Assembly: GCA_905221605.1 (NCBI GenBank)
Contig: CAJNDS010002303.1
Location: forward strand, 82,501-107,500
Source: Symbiodinium natans
Lineage: Eukaryota; Sar; Dinophyceae; Suessiales; Symbiodiniaceae
Length of the DNA stretch: 25,000 bases
Reading direction: 5' to 3'
Made by a program: the position numbers and the translations under genes. Below the pieces are notes generated by a model. It searched no databases, was not told the DNA's origin, and worked only from the letters and a program-made list of their open reading frames with translations. Below are positions 14,095 to 20,879 of the stretch, piece after piece. Position 1 is the first letter of the stretch. Each line of letters opens with the position of its first letter.

Positions 14095-14436
14095 GTAAGT
14101 CCGTTCGGCGTGTAGAGAAATTCCACAAAGGGTTTGTTTTCAACCACCGCGCGGACAGGCAGGAGGGTACGTGCACGAAGCCGGCCACACCGCTTCCCCA
14201 CCTGCATGTTAGCTTGTCCTTCGGCATCGGTGCTACGGTAATAACCGGAAATGTGATAATAGTAGCAGCCTTTCGGGTCTTGTTAACTATAAAAGGAAGC
14301 ACAGGCATTTGCACGGACTACTTGTATTTTACACAACCAGTATAAGATGCTTTTTCAATTGTTAAAGGTATAAGCAACAGAAGCCAGTGTTCCTTCCGGA
14401 CACGACTCGCGCAGAGATGTATAGTCTTACGAAATA
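14095..14436 (+). other. intron or 3' part of the 13.5 kb gene
   Basis: After the GTAAGT donor at 14095 a plus frame stays open to 14345. It contains VEKFHKGFVFNHRADRQEGT and a hydrophobic GIGATVITGNVIIVAAF. It may be a further exon in another frame. I could not find a convincing acceptor that joins it. Confidence 0.3.
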
Positions 14437-14675
14437 AGACTTAAACAAACACGAAATTTAAGACGAAATCCAACTGAACCACACAACTGCTTGCACCAAA
14501 ACAAATCACTATATTGCTTTTCATAGCGAGTGTGTGGCAAGCAGGTGTATGGCTTACCAGCTTGTTGTGACAAATCCCATGCAGTGTCCGCCATATCGTT
14601 TTTTATAAGAAGAAGTATCCAAATCATTTCAGGCCTCCCCCCCCCCCCCCCCCCCCCGGCGTCGGATGGAAACAA
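14437..14675 (-). CDS. minus-strand ORF, doubtful
   Basis: It begins in the C21 tract (poly-Gly), then reads PEMIWILLLIKNDMADTAWD, LSQQAGKPYTCLPHTRYEKQ and YSDLFWCKQLCGSVGF. A donor-like GTAAGC at 14557 would end an exon after AWDLSQQA. Codons are A/T-rich, unlike the other islands. The start is not credible because it lies in a homopolymer. Confidence 0.25.
14637..14657. repeat. C21 homopolymer
   Basis: Twenty-one consecutive C. Confidence 0.97.
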
Positions 14676-14709
14676 CTGAATTGGTAATTTGGCTTGCCTG
14701 GGGTTTTTA

Positions 14710-14790
14710 ACATATTCAAATCAACTTAAACGATTCAAAAGATTTGAGCAGTTCAATCGATTTGAATGATTTGAATCATTTAATTGACCG
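14710..14790. repeat. AT-rich GATTTGAA/TTCAAATC inverted and direct repeats
   Basis: Several copies of GATTTGAA and of its near-complements GATTCAAA and TTCAATCG, able to form hairpins. The stretch 14791-14935 is array-free without a gene I can support. Confidence 0.6.
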
Positions 14791-14938
14791 CAATAAACTC
14801 GTATAAATCCTGCGCCTTAGTTTGAACATTTTAACTAGGGCGTCGGATTTACACGATTTGGCTGACCCCACTAAACCCGACCCCAATTCATTCGTTTGAA
14901 TCCGCCATGAGTTATATTACATGGGTCATCTAGGGGAA

Positions 14939-15012
14939 TACCCTAAGCCCTAAACTACCCTAAACCCTAAACCACCCTAAACCCTAAACCCCAAACCCTA
15001 AACCCTGAACCC
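14939..15012 (-). repeat. CCCTAAA array
   Basis: About nine units including CCCCAAA and CCCTGAA. Confidence 0.93.
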
Positions 15013-15084
15013 CTTAAGCTCCTCTTTCTTGCAGCCGGTCAAAGACGGCTCAGCGTAGCAGCTGGTGCTGAGGAAGCAGTCCAC
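15012..15084 (-). CDS. Cys-rich exon candidate (VDCFLSTSCY)
   Basis: AGCCCCTTCTCAG|GTG is a strong acceptor. The exon reads VDCFLSTSCYAEPSLTGCKK, then EELK, and meets the array at AAGGG|GTTCAG. Three cysteines in 24 residues with Ser/Thr between, as in secreted modules. It fits the series by strand, size and composition but shares no long motif. Confidence 0.5.
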
Positions 15085-15109
15085 CTGAGAAGGGGCTCCA
15101 AGGGTTTTT

Positions 15110-15480
15110 GGGGGGTTTAGGATTTTGGGTTTAGGGTTTAGGGTTTAGGGTTTGGGGCTTAGGGTTTCGGATTTTGGGTTTAGGGTTTAGGGTTTAGGGT
15201 TTAGGGTTTAGGGTTTGGGGCTTAGGGTTTAGGGTTTAGGGTTTAGGGTTTAGGGTTTGGGGCTTAGGGTTTAGGGTTTAGGGTTTAGGGTTTAGGGTTT
15301 AGGGTTTAGGGTTTCGGGCTCTGGGGCTCCAGGCATTTGGGCTTTTGGGGTTAGGGTTTAGGGTTTAGAGCTCTGGGGCTTTTGGGGTGTAGGGTTGATT
15401 TAGGGTTTAGGGCTCTATGGCTTTTGGGGTTTAGGGTTTAGGATTTAGCGCTCTAGGGATTTTGGGGTTTGGCTTTGGGG
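15110..15480 (+). repeat. TTTAGGG array with higher-order repeats
   Basis: GATTTTGGG + TTTAGGG(n) + TTTGGGGCTTAGGG recurs with n of about 3 to 5 (15122, 15171, 15217). Then a second block with GCTCT[G/A].GG. starts at 15318, 15370, 15412 and 15450. Confidence 0.93.
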
Positions 15481-15660
15481 GTGAAGAGGTTTTGGGGGCA
15501 AAAAGGGCTGTGGGGGGGGCGTTTTGGGGTTGAGGGATTCAGGGCTTACAGCTGTTGGCTGAGAGCCTCTAGCCCCGAGATGCGGGTTAGGGTTGCCTGG
15601 TTTAGGGGTTCAGGGCTTAGGGCTTATTCAGCCCATGTCCTCCGGCTACTAGCAGTTCAA
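15481..15660. other. degenerate G-rich stretch and small island
   Basis: TTGGGG/TTCAGGG remnants. The island 15545-15595 and 15625-15680 carry no convincing exon; a plus-frame AYSAHVLRLLAVQEAQLRS is the best available. Confidence 0.4.
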
Positions 15661-15676
15661 GAAGCCCAGCTAAGAA

Positions 15677-15775
15677 GTCCTAACCCTAAACCCCCGCACC
15701 CTCAACCCTCAACCCTAAACCCCAAGCCTTGAACCCAAACAACCCCAAAACCGCAAAACCCAACGCCCCGCCCAA
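15677..15775 (-). repeat. degenerate CCCTAAA array
   Basis: CCCTAAA, CCCTCAA, CCCAAAC and CCGCAAA units. Confidence 0.8.
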
Positions 15776-15852
15776 AAAGCCAAACCGTAAGCCCACTCTG
15801 GTAAGAAAGACCGAGGCCTCAGTCCTAACCCCTGCAAACCCTACAAACCCTA

Positions 15853-15945
15853 CAGGGTTTAGGGTTTAGGGTTTAGGGTTTAGGGTTTAGGGTTTAGGGT
15901 TTAGGGGTTAGGGGTTTAGGGCTAGAGGGCTTTAGGGTTTAGGGC
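15853..15945 (+). repeat. TTTAGGG array meeting CCCTACA units head to head
   Basis: CCCTACAAACCCTACA (15838-15853) switches directly to GGGTTTAGGG, an orientation flip without an island between. Confidence 0.95.
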
Positions 15946-15946
15946 T

Positions 15947-16089
15947 TTAGGGGAGCATCCAACCTGTAAGCCCTATAAGCACCTGCACAGTTCCCGCGAA
16001 GTTCTCGGCGCAGACCCACGTGCCGTTCACGCGCTCGTAGGCGATCGGGATGGGGTTGATCTCTGGGCAGTCAAGTCCTGGGTTCATTT
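15947..16089 (-). CDS. Cys-rich module exon (CPEINPIPIAY, TWVCAENFAGTV)
   Basis: The minus frame reads NPGLDCPEINPIPIAYERVN, then GTWVCAENFAGTVQVLIG, then LTGWMLP and stop. It joins in one exon two motifs seen apart elsewhere: CP[D/E]...PIP (8.9, 5.0 kb) and W.C..x(F/W).GT (8.4, 3.9, 23.5 kb). That places them in order within one module. Its upstream side abuts the perfect-TIR element at 16090, and the ORF reads on through that element to 16195, so the element may have landed in or beside the exon. Confidence 0.55.
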
Positions 16090-16191
16090 GGGTGGTTGTC
16101 AACATGTTGATCCCTTTTTGGGGTACCCTAAATATTAGGTGCCGTATTCGAATAGGGATCCAAAAAGGGACCAGAATTTTGACAACCACCC
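16090..16191. mobile_element. 102-bp element with perfect 13-bp TIRs
   Basis: GGGTGGTTGTCAA at the left and TTGACAACCACCC at the right are perfect inverses. A second perfect pair, TCCCTTTTTGG/CCAAAAAGGGA, lies inside. The interior is only about 30 nt. Both strands are open through it. No second copy of the TIR was seen in the window. Confidence 0.85.
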
Positions 16192-16204
16192 TCATGACAT
16201 TTGG

Positions 16205-16290
16205 GGGTTTAGGGTTTAGGGTTTCGGGATTAGGGTTAAGGGTTGAGGGTTTCGGACTTAGGGTTGAGGGTTAGGGGTTTGGGGTTTAGG
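16205..16290 (+). repeat. degenerate TTTAGGG array
   Basis: TTTAGGG, TTTCGGG, TTGAGGG and TTAAGGG units. The stretch 16291-16450 is G-rich without a gene. Confidence 0.85.
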
Positions 16291-16454
16291 GTATAGGTAG
16301 GGTCTTGTGAATGGGGGCTGAGGGAAGTCAGTGGCTTTCTGGAGGGTTTTGGGGGGGTTTAGGTTTACGCTTCAGCTTGTGTGGTTGAGGGGGGCTTGCC
16401 TTACGGCTTTAGGGCTTAGGCGTTCAGAGAGTTCAGAGAGTTTAGAGGCTTAAA

Positions 16455-16540
16455 GGGTTTAGGGTTTAGGGTTTAGGGTTTAGGGTTTAGGGTTTAGGGT
16501 TTAGGGTTTAGGGTTTAGGGTTTAGGGTTTAGGGTTTAGG
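16455..16540 (+). repeat. perfect TTTAGGG array
   Basis: About twelve uninterrupted units. Confidence 0.97.
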
Positions 16541-16605
16541 GGTTGAAAAGGGCTTCTTGGTTTAGAGGGCTGAGACGAGGTTTACAGCGAGGGCTTCCGA
16601 TGTCA

Positions 16606-16701
16606 AGGCCCAGAGTTTGAGCCTTCCCGTCGTGGAATCCTACTGCTGCCCAGGGTGCGACACTCCGGCAGCGTCCAGGTCATCATCCTCGGGAAGCAGA
16701 T
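16606..16701 (-). CDS. Cys exon candidate (TWTLPEC)
   Basis: TACCAGTGCCTCAG|ATC, then 32 codons, ICFPRMMTWTLPECRTLGSS then RIPRREGSNSGP, and TGA. W..LPEC also occurs at 10.0 kb. W-T-x-P-x-C is a usual ending for sushi-like modules, so this island may hold the last part of a module. Confidence 0.5.
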
Positions 16702-16726
16702 CTGAGGCACTGGTAGGACCTAAACT

Positions 16727-16907
16727 TAGGGTTTAGGGTTTAGGGTTCAGGGTTTAGGGTTTAGGGTTTAGGGTTTAAGGTTTAGGGTTTAGGGTTTAGG
16801 GTTTAGGGTTTAGGGTTTAGGGTTTAGGGTTTAGGGTTTAGGGTTTAGGGTTTAGGGTTTAGGGCTTAGGGTTTAGGGTTTAGGGTTTAGGGTTTAGGGT
16901 GTAGGGC
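16727..16907 (+). repeat. TTTAGGG array
   Basis: About 25 units, nearly perfect, with one TTCAGGG, one TTTAAGG and one CTTAGGG. Confidence 0.98.
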
Positions 16908-16919
16908 GAACTACGAAGT

Positions 16920-17215
16920 ATCCCTAAAGCCCTAAGAACCCTAAGGTCCCTAAGAGCCCTAAGAACCCTGAGAGCCCTGAGCACCCTAACAACCCTAAGA
17001 GCCCCAAGAACCCTAAGAACCCTAAGAACCCTAGGAGCCCTAAGAACCCTAACACCCTAAACCCAAAGCCCTGACCCTAAACACCTCAGCCCAAAACCCG
17101 AAACCCCCAATCCCAACAGGATCCTTTTGAAGCCCTAAACCCAAAGATCCCCACACTCTAAAAACCCAAAAAAACAAAACTAGAACCCTAAGACCTAAAC
17201 CCCTATGACCCCAAG
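16920..17215 (-). repeat. nine-base CCCTAAGAA array, degenerating
   Basis: CCCTAAGAA and CCCTAAGAG units of nine bases at 16925-17060, then irregular CCCAAAA units. Confidence 0.92.
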
Positions 17216-17221
17216 ACCTTA

Positions 17222-17625
17222 GGGTCAAGGTTCAGGGCTTAGGGTTTTAGAGTTTTAGGGTCTTTAGGGTTTTAGGGTCTTAGGGTTTCAGGGTTTTAGG
17301 GTTTTAGGGTTTTAGGGTTTTAGGGCTTTAGGGCTTTAGGGTTTTAGGGTTTTAGGGTTTTAGGGTTTTAGGGTTCAGGGTTTTAGGGTTTTAGGGTTTT
17401 AGGGCTTTAGGGTTTTTATTAGGGTTTTAGGGTTCAGTGTTTTAGGGTTTCAGGGTTTCAGGGTTTTAGGGTTTTAGGGCTTTAGGGCTTTAGGGCTTTA
17501 GGATTTTTAGGGTTTTTAGGGTTTTTAGGGCTCGTAGGGTTTTTAGGGCTCTTGAGGTTCTCAGAGTTCTTAAGGCCCTTAGGGTGTTTAGGGCTCCTAG
17601 GGTTCTTGGGGTTCTTCGGGTTGTC
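17222..17625 (+). repeat. eight- and nine-base TTTTAGGG array
   Basis: TTTTAGGG octamers at 17240-17500, then nine-base TTTTTAGGG and TTCTTAGGG-like units to 17625. The nine-base end mirrors the CCCTAAGAA array at 16920. On the minus strand the nine-base part is a stop-free K-N-P tripeptide repeat; I do not call it a gene. Confidence 0.93.
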
Positions 17626-17629
17626 AAGG

Positions 17630-17790
17630 CAGGCCAACCCTGTACGTGGGAAAGAAGGTGAACATACCCTCCCGCAAGGGTCACACCTAAGAAGATCTGA
17701 ATGGTCGAGCGACAAGAAGAAGAGTCAAAATGTAGCAACGTTCTTGAAGACGGGTATACATTGCACCACCGCCCAAGCCCGAAGACCTAA
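17630..17790. other. unique island, frame undecided
   Basis: The plus frame reads HLRRSEWSSDKKKSQNVATF, then LKTGIHCTTAQARRP. The minus frame reads DSSSCRSTIQIFLGVTLAGG, then YVHLLSHVQGWPALTT. Both are open through the island; no splice site decides. Confidence 0.35.
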
Positions 17791-17947
17791 GCCCTAAGCC
17801 CTAAGCCCTAAGCCCTAAGCCCTCACCCTAAACCCCAAACCCTAAACCCTAAACCCAACCGCGCCCTACACCCTACAACCTAAACCCTGTTCTAAACCCT
17901 GTTCTTGGTGCACTCTGCCTAAACCCTAAACCCTACACCCCAAACCT
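17786..17947 (-). repeat. CCCTAAG/CCCTAAA array, interrupted
   Basis: Five CCCTAAG units at 17789-17823, then CCCTAAA and CCCCAAA with two CCCTGTTCT interruptions. Confidence 0.9.
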
Positions 17948-18024
17948 GTTCTCAGTCCCAGAAGCTGCTGCGGGTTGACGTTGTTCTGCGGACAGCGGGC
18001 GAAGCCCGGGCTAGAGCCCTCCTG
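17948..18024 (-). CDS. Cys exon-like island (ARCPQNNVNP)
   Basis: The minus frame reads QEGSSPGFARCPQNNVNPQQ, then LLGLRT. One cysteine followed by an Asn/Pro-rich loop. CACCAG|GAG at the 5' edge could be the acceptor; it lies in a 20-bp sequence repeated on the far side of the neighbouring array. Confidence 0.4.
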
Positions 18025-18086
18025 GTGTTTAGGGTTTAGGGTTTGGGGTTTAGGGTTTAGGGTTTAGGGCTAGAGCCCTCCTGGTG
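18008..18086 (+). repeat. small TTTAGGG array bracketed by 20-bp direct repeats
   Basis: GGGCTAGAGCCCTCCTGGTG occurs at 18008-18027 and at 18067-18086. The 39 bp between are five TTTAGGG-type units plus TTTA. Either an insertion with target duplication or a 59-bp tandem duplication. Confidence 0.95.
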
Positions 18087-18104
18087 ATTTTGGGGGGGCA
18101 CTGT

Positions 18105-18490
18105 CGGGTTTAGGGTTTGGGGTATATAGGGTTCAGGGTTTGGGATCTTGGGTTTAGGGTTTAGTGTTTAGTGTTTAGGGTTTAGGTTTTTGGGTTTAAG
18201 CCTTAGGGCTTAGGGTTGGGGTTTAGGGTTTAGGGTTTAGGGTTTAGGGTTTAGGGTTTAGGGCTTAGGGCTTAGGGCTTAGGGCTTAGGGCTTAGGGCT
18301 TAGGGCTTAGGGCTTAGGGCTTAGGGCTTAGGGCTTAGGGGGCTTAGGGCTTAGGGCTTAGGGCTTAGGGCTTAGGGCTTAGGGCTTAGGGTTTAGGGTT
18401 TAGGGTTTAGGGTTTAGGGTTTAGGGTTTAGGGTTTAGGGTTTAGGGTTTAGGGTTTAGGGTTTAGGGTTTAGGGTTTAGGCCTTAGGGT
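18105..18490 (+). repeat. TTTAGGG array with (CTTAGGG)11-GG-(CTTAGGG)7 block
   Basis: Degenerate units to 18215, perfect TTTAGGG, then 11 CTTAGGG units (18264-18340), GG, seven more (18343-18391), then about thirteen perfect TTTAGGG. Confidence 0.97.
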
Positions 18491-18559
18491 TAAGGTTTAG
18501 GGTGGTGGTTACGTCTACGGGTTTGGGGGCTTTAGGGCTCGTAAGAGGCCTTCAGAGGC

Positions 18560-18718
18560 TTTGGAGGGATTTAGGGCTTAGGGTGCATGGTTTGGGGCTT
18601 CGGGTTTAAGGCTTACACTTTCGGATTTAGGGCTTAGGGTTTGGGGTTTAGGGTTTAGGGTTTAGGGTTTAGGGTTTAGGGTTTAGGGTTTAGGGTTTAG
18701 GGTTTAGGGTTTAGGGAT
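18560..18718 (+). repeat. TTTAGGG array
   Basis: Degenerate to 18635, then about eleven perfect units. A two-unit CCCTAAA remnant sits at 18777-18791. Confidence 0.95.
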
Positions 18719-18799
18719 CCTTTTGATGCATAAGGGCATCTTCCCGAATTAGGGACTATACTGGGCTTCAAGGAACCCTAAACCCTAAACTGCTGAGTA

Positions 18800-19063
18800 G
18801 TTAGCAGAGGATCCCATGACCACTACGCCCACCAACGTTCCCCTCATAAGGAGATGTCACCCTCATCACGTTAGGCGTCTTTCGTCCAGGATGCTGCCCT
18901 AGCAAGTGGACTCCTCAGAAATGCTCGGAGCTCGTGTTGGTCGCGCGATTGCCGTCAGGTTCGGCTTTTAACTCCTCCTCGTTCGCCAGGTGAGGCCAGT
19001 TGGCTTCTGGCCGGCGGCGCTCCCGTGTGCTCGGGTTCTCTCTCAGCGTTACACAGTTTATAG
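18800..19063. other. unique island, no gene supported
   Basis: GC-rich unique sequence that would be intronic to the minus-strand exon upstream of the GTAAGT at 19069. No long open frame stands out. Confidence 0.3.
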
Positions 19064-19069
19064 ACTTAC

Positions 19070-19211
19070 CCAGTGCGCCATCTCAGCTCATGCTCTGAGT
19101 GCCCTGAGTACCATGGTCACCGTATGCAGGTTCCCACTGGTCAAGGCCAGAATGGCTTCCTCCTGCTCCCCGACCGATATTCCGGTCTCTCTCTCTCGAA
19201 GGCACACATCA
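19070..19211 (-). CDS. exon candidate ending at GTAAGT
   Basis: The minus frame reads AGDDVCLRERETGISVGEQE, then EAILALTSGNLHTVTMVLRA, then LRA and TGA. The frame one base over continues E-HELRWRTG| to a canonical GTAAGT donor (19069-19064). So the exon either stops at the TGA or has a one-base shift before the donor. Acidic-helical composition; it looks like real coding sequence. Family unknown. Confidence 0.4.
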
Positions 19212-19235
19212 TCGCCCGCGCGCCCCCCTCCCCAA

Positions 19236-19272
19236 AACCCAAAACCCTAAACCCTAAACCCTAAACCCCAAG
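19236..19272 (-). repeat. CCCTAAA array
   Basis: About five units. Confidence 0.92.
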
Positions 19273-19303
19273 GGGTCCGTGAAGCCTGAGCCTCCTGTTT
19301 AGG

Positions 19304-19340
19304 GCTGGCGGCCGGTGGGGTTGAAGCACGTCGAACCTTC
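19304..19340 (-). CDS. very short Cys island (GSTCFNPTG)
   Basis: The minus frame reads EGSTCFNPTGRQP, then TAA. GSTC also begins the 11.7 kb module. Too short to be sure. Confidence 0.2.
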
Positions 19341-19368
19341 CGAACCCCAAACAAAAGCCCTTCTAGGC

Positions 19369-19530
19369 CCCAAACCCTAAAAACCCTAAAAACCCTAAAC
19401 CCAGGTAAGCACCCTGAACCCTAAACCCCGACCTCGTTTGCTTGTGGGTCCGGGGCTTAGGGCCAGCCCAAACCCCCCACGGGTTGAGGGTTGAGGGTTG
19501 AGGGTTTAGGGTTTAGGGTTTAGGGTTTAG
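19369..19530. repeat. CCCTAAA remnants then TTTAGGG array
   Basis: CCCTAAAAA units at 19373-19400; TTGAGGG x3 and TTTAGGG x4 at 19486-19530. Confidence 0.88.
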
Positions 19531-19537
19531 GACTAAG

Positions 19538-19609
19538 GTCAAGACAAGGCACCACCGCCACGTAGGGAGGGTTGCAGTTGATGTTGCATGACTGGCCGCT
19601 CCCCACGCC
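19538..19609 (-). CDS. Cys-rich exon-like island (GQSCNINCNPPY)
   Basis: A 24-codon minus frame, GVGSGQSCNINCNPPYVAVV then PCLD. Matches 11.7 kb residue for residue in pattern: G-x-S/T-C-x-I-x-C-x-x-P-Y, then Cys. Three cysteines. The frame stays open into the TTTAGGG array. Confidence 0.55.
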
Positions 19610-19689
19610 TCACGAATCGCGGCGTTGGGGGGCGAGGGCGGGGCTGGGGGTTCTAGGCATCAAGGCATTGGGAGCCTGGCCCACAACTT

Positions 19690-20000
19690 GGAACCCTAAA
19701 CCCTAAAGATCTAGTACTGGTGAGGTTCGGGTGGGTCCGGTGTCGGAATCGGGCGTAGGAGGCCGAAGGGGCTGGACGTAGACCCTTAGGCCTTGAAGCC
19801 CTTCAGCCGTTAAACCCTTCGCTGGGCTTTGGGGTTTTGATTCAAGGCTTCGGGTTAAAGCTTTACGTTTTGGGGCTAAGCTGTAGGGTTTACGGTCAGG
19901 ACAGGGCTCGGGCATGTAGGATTTGGTCAATTTCCTGAATTTGGGCAAAGGAGGACGGGTTAAGGGTTTAGGGTTGGGGTTCAGGGTTTGGGGTTCCGGG
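19690..20000. repeat. short CCCTAAA array, degenerate TTTGGGG-like stretch, TTTAGGG remnants
   Basis: An 81-codon minus ORF (19703-19948) crosses this stretch. Much of it is diverged repeat (GGGGTTTTGATT, CTTCGGGTTAAAG), so I do not call it a gene. Confidence 0.5.
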
Positions 20001-20129
20001 TAAGGCAGCCTCTTATTCTACTGGTGCCTGCCAGGGATTGCATGACGAGCCATGCATCCCTAACCCCATGACATGAATCCCTGAAGCCCTAAACCCTGAA
20101 TCTTCCGGATGGTTTAGGGCTTAGGGTAG

Positions 20130-20235
20130 AAGGGCTTCACCTCAGGGGTCTAAGGAGGGACCCCTGAAAGGGACCCTTCATCTTATTTTCCCCTATAAAA
20201 CCATATACAACCCCTGCATCTACCTCCCTGTTTGC
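20130..20235. other. possible diverged copy of the ATGGGCCC hairpin family
   Basis: GGGACCCTTCATCTTATTTTCCCCTATA...ACAACCCCT resembles the left half of the 4455 and 10955 elements. The similarity is partial. Confidence 0.25.
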
Positions 20236-20250
20236 AACGAAATCCCTTAC

Positions 20251-20368
20251 AAGAGTCCCGCCCCAAGGAAGCCCAGTCTGAAGACGGGCCGCCTGTGCAC
20301 TCAGAGAAGTCGTACTCGCAGTTGTCCAGCTCCTTCAAGGACGACTCTATCTTGAGGGGTTCTATCAG
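20251..20368 (-). CDS. Cys-rich exon candidate (DNCEYDFSEC)
   Basis: The minus frame reads LIEPLKIESSLKELDNCEYD, then FSECTGGPSSDWASLGRDS, and reaches a donor-like GTAAGG at 20250. A candidate acceptor is CCCTCAAG|ATAGAG (exon from 20350). DNCEYDF matches DMCIYDF (7.4 kb) and, loosely, LDECVFH (13.1 kb). If the donor is skipped the frame continues CKGFRCKQGGRCRGC, very rich in cysteine. Confidence 0.55.
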
Positions 20369-20371
20369 GGT

Positions 20372-20700
20372 TGAGGGTCTAGGGTTTTAGAGCCCAGGGT
20401 TTCAGGGTTAAGGGATTTCAGGATTTAAGGGTTTAAGGGTTTAAGGGTTTGAGGGTTTGAGGGTTAAAGGGTTTGAGGGTTTAAGGGTTTAAGGGTTTGA
20501 GGGTTTTAGGGTTTAAGGGTTTAAGGGTTTAAGGGTTTGAGGGTTCAAGGGTTTAAGGGTTTGAGGGTTTAAGGGTTTGAGGGTTTTAGGGTTTAAGGGT
20601 TTAAGGGTTTAAGGGTTTGAGGGTTTTAGGGTTTAAGGGTTTAAGGGTTTAAGGGTTTGAGGGTTTAAGGGTTCAAGGGTTTAAGGGTTTGAGGGTAAAA
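20372..20700 (+). repeat. 34-unit octamer array with 40-bp higher-order repeat
   Basis: Positions 20424-20695 are 34 consecutive 8-base units (TTTAAGGG, TTTGAGGG, TTTTAGGG, TTCAAGGG, TTAAAGGG). The five-unit string TTTTAGGG, three TTTAAGGG, TTTGAGGG occurs three times (20504, 20584, 20624). Confidence 0.97.
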
Positions 20701-20879
20701 AGCCTTTAGGAAGGGGGTCTTGGGGGCACATTCAAGGGGCTCAGGGTTTGTGGTTTAGGGGTTTTAGGGCTGGTTCGTAGGGTTTCCTTACGGTCAGCTG
20801 GGGAAGTTCCCAGTTGGGTCTCCGGAACTCCAAGCCCTGAAGCCCAAAAACCATATCTCCCCTATCCATGCCCCAAGCC
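20701..20879. other. degenerate stretch without gene
   Basis: Diverged TTTAGGG-like sequence, then unique sequence. The ORFs here are shadows. Confidence 0.4.

Noticed and set aside
19703-19948. 81-codon minus-strand ORF rich in Lys/Pro/Ser
   Set aside because: Much of it is diverged TTTGGGG-like repeat; no motif and no splice support.
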